Below the pieces are notes generated by a model, which had not been told where the DNA came from, ran no database searches, and saw only the letters and a list, made by a program, of their open reading frames with translations. From the NCBI GenBank assembly GCA_017889125.1, contig JAGHER010000211.1, forward strand, positions 1 to 44,896: a stretch of 44,896 nt of DNA, read 5' to 3'. The position numbers were made by a program, and so were the translations under genes. The stretch comes from Lachnospiraceae bacterium. GTDB lineage: Bacteria > Bacillota > Clostridia > Lachnospirales > Lachnospiraceae. Shown here one piece after another: positions 41,446 to 44,896 of this stretch. Positions within the stretch are counted from its first letter, which is position 1. Each line of letters begins with the position of its first letter.

Positions 41446-42216
41446 ATGTGGAATATACTAAGATGCGAATGGCTGAAGCTGCACCGCTGCCAGATTCTGC
41501 TTGTGGGAATTACCGCCATGATCCTCTGCCCGGTAACCCAGTACGGCACCCAGCTGGTAATAAACCCGGAAATGCGGGATTCCAGCTATGACCTTGCCCA
41601 ACTCTTTGCCAATGTCATCTGGGGCAATACCCAGATCTTTCTGCCCATTTCTCTGGTCATGACCGGCGGATGGCTTATTGACCGGGAAAATACCAATGAC
41701 ACCATGAAAAATAACCTTGCCATCCCTGTGCCCTACCGCCGTCTTCTTACCGGCAAGCTGATCATGACTATCCTGCTGGCACTGATCTTTGGTCTGTGCA
41801 GCGGGATGATAACCCTGCTCACCGGAATAGCTGCCGGCCTTTCCTTTCCATCACCGCCAGTTGCAGCCCTTCTCTGGGCACAGACCACAGCAGCCGCGAT
41901 GACCACCTGCCTGGTGTGCATGCCCATGATCCTGTTTTTCGGCCAGCTGCGGGGCGCCTACCTAAGCGGTTCCCTGCTGGCCTTTTTTCTGGGCTACTGC
42001 ATCCTGTTTTTTAAGAGCGGCCCTCTGCTCTCCGCCTATCCCTTTTCAGCCGCACTGATCCTTGCAGGTTTTGATATGGAAGAATTTAACGGGGCAGCCC
42101 AGCCCCCCAGCATCCCTCTGGCCCTGGCCGGAATGACGGCAGTGCTGGCTTTAACCGCCCTTATTCTCCTTTTATCCTGCCCCGTGGAACGAAATCCCAG
42201 AAAACAAACTTTCTAG
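41446..42216 (+). CDS. Lantibiotic ABC permease (LanG type)
   Basis: A 256-residue membrane protein with six helices and the pattern shared with the previous permease (LRCEWLKLHRCQILLVGITA; MKNNLAIPVPYRRLLTGKLI). Two distinct permeases with one ATPase is the FEG arrangement. RBS AAGGAG, 7 nt before ATG. It ends the operon; no clear terminator follows. Confidence 0.87.
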   Translation: MWNILRCEWLKLHRCQILLVGITAMILCPVTQYGTQLVINPEMRDSSYDLAQLFANVIWGNTQIFLPISLVMTGGWLIDRENTNDTMKNNLAIPVPYRRLLTGKLIMTILLALIFGLCSGMITLLTGIAAGLSFPSPPVAALLWAQTTAAAMTTCLVCMPMILFFGQLRGAYLSGSLLAFFLGYCILFFKSGPLLSAYPFSAALILAGFDMEEFNGAAQPPSIPLALAGMTAVLALTALILLLSCPVERNPRKQTF

Positions 42217-42278
42217 AAACATCCACCTGCTTTAAATCATTTTCTCCTTATTCCTAATTTCAGCATCAATCAAGCATT

Positions 42279-42339
42279 ATTACCATTATGGAAATAAAAT
42301 CCGACAATTATTGACCTTTTATTCCCATAATGGTAATAT
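42279..42339 (+). promoter_or_regulatory. Promoter with twin dyad operators before the HTH gene
   Basis: Two 21-bp arms (42279-42299 and 42317-42337) are inverted repeats matching at 20 of 21 positions. Each arm contains its own dyad, TTACCATTATGG or CCATAATGGTAA. The promoter TTGACC (42311-42316), 17 bp, TAATAT (42334-42339) has the right arm in its spacer, so a bound repressor would block RNA polymerase. Probably autoregulatory. Confidence 0.7.
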
Positions 42340-42369
42340 TTTGTCAGGAAGATTTAAGGAGGCAGGTTC

Positions 42370-42930
42370 ATGAATGAGTTAAATCAAAAAATCACCAGCA
42401 CCATTGCAAATCCCGTCAGATGCCGTTTGCTGATCTAGATCATGAAGAATCAGAAAGCAACTGCAAAATCCCTTGCCGCCCAGTGTCCGGATATTCCCCA
42501 GACCACCATGTACCGCAGCCTGAAACGGATGACGGAGGACGGCATACTGAAAATCACCAGCCAGACCCCCATCCGCGGAACGGTAGAAAAAACCTACGCT
42601 CTGGCCTTTAACCCCTCCGACCTGCAGGCGATGGCAGGAGAAACAGAAGGGACACTCTATATGCAGATGTTCTTTCAGAATTTTCTTACCTTTGCGGAGC
42701 TTTTTCAGTCCGCCTGCAATCAGCCTGAATTTACCCTTACCAAAAAACAGTCCGATTTAAGCCTGTTTCAGGCTTATCTCACCGACAAGGAATTAAAAAA
42801 GACAGCAAAAGCAATCGCCAAAATCCTCAAACCGCTCCAGGAGAACAAGCCAACACGGGGACGGAAGCTCCGCACGCTGGGACTTATTATTGCACCGGAG
42901 AATACGGACGGAGAATCAGCGTTTCCCTAA
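42370..42930 (+). pseudogene. Winged-helix (ArsR-like) regulator split by an amber codon
   Basis: ATG at 42370 has AAGGAGG 7 nt upstream and begins a 186-codon reading frame (NQKITSTIANPVRCRLLI...IMKNQKATAKSLAAQ). Codon 23 is TAG (42436-42438). The residue there fits Gln (CAG to TAG is one change). Downstream, the frame is intact: a helix-turn-helix continuation (TTMYRSLKRMTEDGILKI) and a C-terminal helical domain. The track ORF at 42442 is the part after the stop; its ATG has no good ribosome site. Either the gene is inactivated, expressed from restart, or the TAG is read through. Its own operators are still intact. Confidence 0.75.
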
Positions 42931-42952
42931 TCAAGATAAGTAATTATATTTT

Positions 42953-43003
42953 AGTCAATACTACTCCAGTAGTGTTGACTTTTTCTTATTAAAAGTCTAT
43001 TAT
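42953..43003 (+). promoter_or_regulatory. BlaI-type operator and promoter of blaI-blaR1
   Basis: A dyad at 42953-42980 pairs AGTCAATACTACT with AGTAGTGTTGACT with one mismatch, like the TACTAC-n4-GTAGTA Bla/Mec boxes. Its right arm contains the -35 TTGACT (42975-42980); 17 bp on is TATTAT (42998-43003). A second, partial ACTACTGCAGT site follows at about 43019-43029. The layout fits repression by the BlaI-like product. Confidence 0.75.
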
Positions 43004-43051
43004 ACAATTAGGTACAAACTACTGCAGTCTTATAGAAAAGGAGGGATGCAA

Positions 43052-43411
43052 ATGGAGATTAAACTTTTTGATTCCGAATTGAAGGTGATGAATGTACTCT
43101 GGCGGGAGGGCGATACTACGGCAAAGCGCATATCCGATGTGCTGAAAGCAGAAACCGGCTGGAACATGAACACCACATACACCCTGATAAAACGATGCAT
43201 CAAAAAAGGAGCGATTGAACGTTCTGAGCCAAACTTTATGTGCCATGCTTTGATTCCAAAAGAAGATGTTCAGGAAGCGGAAACAAACGAACTGATTAAT
43301 AAAATTTTTGACGGCTCTGCGGATAAGCTGTTCGCTGCCCTCTTAGGAAGGAAGAGGCTTACTGCTGAACAGATCGAACAGCTAAAGCAGATCGTCGGTG
43401 ATTTAGAATGA
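43052..43411 (+). CDS. BlaI/MecI/CopY-family repressor
   Basis: A 119-residue penicillinase-repressor-family protein: a winged helix (LKVMNVLWREGDTTAKRISD, then NTTYTLIKRCIKKGAIER) and a C-terminal helix for dimerisation. BlaI repressors are cleaved after activation of a BlaR1-type protease and then release their operators. The start is at 43052, with AAGGAGG 7 nt upstream; the in-frame ATG at 43046 lies too close to that site. It is 10 bp upstream of the blaR1-like gene. Confidence 0.9.
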   Translation: MEIKLFDSELKVMNVLWREGDTTAKRISDVLKAETGWNMNTTYTLIKRCIKKGAIERSEPNFMCHALIPKEDVQEAETNELINKIFDGSADKLFAALLGRKRLTAEQIEQLKQIVGDLE

Positions 43412-43421
43412 GGTGGTGTGA

Positions 43422-44896
43422 ATGAGTTTACTGCAAATGAGCCTTTCCGGCGCCGCTCTGATTTTATCAATTATTCTTATTCGGGCGGCAGCAATCAACA
43501 GATTGCCAAAAAAGACCTTTTTCATTCTGTGGTGGATTTCCATTTTACGATTGCTTATCCCCATTTCCATTCCGTCCGTATTCAGTGTATACTCCTTAAT
43601 CAGACAAAATCATACAGCCCATACTCCCGCAGAAACCCCCGTAAGCAATTTTGCAGCCGTTATGCAAGGAGAATTCTTTGAATTAACCGGAGAACAATCA
43701 GCTATACCCGTACCAGTAATCCATGCTTCTGTATGGTTGATTATCTGGATTGCCGGAATGGTGTTTTGTGCAGCATTTTTTACGTTCTCCTATCTGCGCT
43801 GCCGTCTTGAATTTTCAATGTCACTGCCTGTCCAAAATGCTTTTGCGGAAAAATGGCTGAAAGAACATCAGCTGATGCGCCCCATATCCATAAGACAAAG
43901 CGACAGGATTTCGGCACCGCTGACCTACGGATTTTTCAAACCGGTCATCCTGATGCCCCGGACCACAGACTGGAAAAACACCCGGCAGCTGCAATATATA
44001 TTCCTGCATGAATATGTACATATCCGCCGTTTTGATCCAGGAGCAAAATTGATTTCCACCCTTGCACTCTGCGTCCACTGGTTTAATCCGCTGGTGTGGA
44101 TTATGTATATTCTTTTTAACCGGGATATCGAGCTTGCCTGCGATGAGCGCGTTGTGCAGCTGTCAGGAGAATCATCAAAAAAAGAATATGCATTAATGCT
44201 GATTAACATGGAGGCAAGGAAAAGCGGCTTCATGCCATTTTGCAATGAATTCAGCAAAAATGCAATTGAAGAACGAATTACGGCAATAATGAAAACCAAA
44301 CGGACAACGATGACTGCAATGATCACCACCTGTCTGGTTGTATTTGCTGCAATCAATATATTTGCCACCTCAGCACCTCCAATCCCTTCACCAGAATCCA
44401 AGGGAAATGCTATGACCATTATCCATGAACGTGTAGAACTCCTGCATTACGAAAATGGTTGGCCTTATCTTCATGACGTACTCACAAATCATACCGACAA
44501 AACCATAACTGAAACGGAATATTGTATGCTCGCATACGATGAAAATGGCACACCCTTAAAACTACACTGGAATATTTTTGATGCCAGCCAGAAAAAACGC
44601 TATGACTATCTAGTGCGGACTGACGGATTAAATATCAAGCCCAATCAAACGGAAAATTATCACGGCGGATGGTCATTGTATGATGGAGAAGTAATGGATC
44701 AATGGCCGGTTATCGGAGATGGCGAAGCCAATCCGGTTGTCTATTCATTATTTTGCCTAAAGCAAGTAGTTTTTGACGATGGCACCATATGGAACAATTC
44801 AAATTATCACAGCTGGTTTGAAGCATATGCAGGAAAGGAAATAAAAGCAGAAGATTTACAGAATTACTATCCGTATACGTATGAGATAAGCTTTCC
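43422..44896 (+). CDS. BlaR1-like M56 sensor metallopeptidase with DUF5780-like tail, 3' end outside window
   Basis: About 491 residues are visible and open to the window's right edge; the ORF track shows only shadow frames here. Hydrophobic helices near the N-terminus (SGAALILSIILIRAAAINRL; TFFILWWISILRLLIPISIP) and near 100-125 flank an M56 zinc-protease domain with FLHEYVHIRRFD (about residues 193-204) and ELACDERV. After a last TM helix (about 305-320) the external part is not a beta-lactam-binding domain but a DUF5780-like region (HYENGWPYLHDVLTNHTDKT, GGWSLYDGE). So it is a BlaR1-family sensor for some extracellular cue other than a typical penicillin sensor. RBS GAGGTGG. Confidence 0.88.
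   Translation, partial: MSLLQMSLSGAALILSIILIRAAAINRLPKKTFFILWWISILRLLIPISIPSVFSVYSLIRQNHTAHTPAETPVSNFAAVMQGEFFELTGEQSAIPVPVIHASVWLIIWIAGMVFCAAFFTFSYLRCRLEFSMSLPVQNAFAEKWLKEHQLMRPISIRQSDRISAPLTYGFFKPVILMPRTTDWKNTRQLQYIFLHEYVHIRRFDPGAKLISTLALCVHWFNPLVWIMYILFNRDIELACDERVVQLSGESSKKEYALMLINMEARKSGFMPFCNEFSKNAIEERITAIMKTKRTTMTAMITTCLVVFAAINIFATSAPPIPSPESKGNAMTIIHERVELLHYENGWPYLHDVLTNHTDKTITETEYCMLAYDENGTPLKLHWNIFDASQKKRYDYLVRTDGLNIKPNQTENYHGGWSLYDGEVMDQWPVIGDGEANPVVYSLFCLKQVVFDDGTIWNNSNYHSWFEAYAGKEIKAEDLQNYYPYTYEISF

Noticed and set aside
43821-44419. Minus-strand ORFs of 85 and 164 aa
   Set aside because: They lie opposite the BlaR1 M56 domain, which is a clear coding frame running off the window.

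Overview
The window looks like a chromosomal segment of a moderately GC-rich gut clostridium, most likely Lachnospiraceae. The evidence is low-GC-Gram-positive signals (strong AGGAGG-type ribosome binding sites, TTGACA/TATAAT promoters, some GTG and TTG starts) and the family content: an Amt-PII fusion, HD-GYP phosphorelay, Opp-type peptide transporter, MscL with a zinc ribbon, a 2,4-diaminopentanoate-dehydrogenase-like enzyme, a lantibiotic-protection ABC system, and BlaI/BlaR1 with a DUF5780-like tail. This is a family-level inference; there is no rRNA marker. I found no tRNA, rRNA, CRISPR array, insertion sequence or prophage.

Left part (1-15.4 kb, almost all minus strand). It starts with a truncated LarA-like/DUF2088 gene, then an ammonium transporter fused to a PII domain. 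The amt promoter matches consensus in both boxes and is followed at once by a terminator-like leader hairpin. Next comes a three-gene phosphorelay operon (response regulator/HD-GYP, HPt, Cache-type hybrid kinase), a five-gene oppABCDF-like operon, a MATE transporter and a zinc alcohol dehydrogenase.

Middle part (15.7-25.5 kb, mostly plus strand) holds small metabolic and regulatory units: mscL, a NUDIX hydrolase, a thioredoxin-reductase-like flavoprotein without the CxxC, a histidine phosphatase plus LysR regulator, and a MerR regulator. The MerR gene runs into an 11-unit array of 20-21 bp palindromic repeats. A MerR-type promoter (19-bp spacer) and a diaminopentanoate-dehydrogenase-like gene follow. 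Then come a Cys-rich small protein with an AIM24 protein, HisJ, a HAD hydrolase, and a broken alpha/beta hydrolase fused to the 3' remnant of another gene.

Right part (25.5-44.9 kb) is rich in signalling and stress modules. One two-component system precedes an ABC ATPase, a permease fused to an M1-type peptidase and a small membrane subunit; this operon has several in-frame repeat expansions, including two tandem 111-bp palindromic units inside the permease gene. An AT-rich two-gene island encodes an AAA ATPase and RloB, an AbiL/RloAB-like phage-defence pair. Two AraC regulators flank an EamA transporter. An unlisted 47-codon gene has AraC-like direct-repeat sites, its own promoter and a strong terminator. 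A divergent lantibiotic-type two-component system/ABC module is controlled by a four-fold 11-bp repeat. The window ends with an HTH regulator split by an amber codon behind twin dyad operators, and a BlaI-BlaR1 pair behind a Bla-box-like operator.
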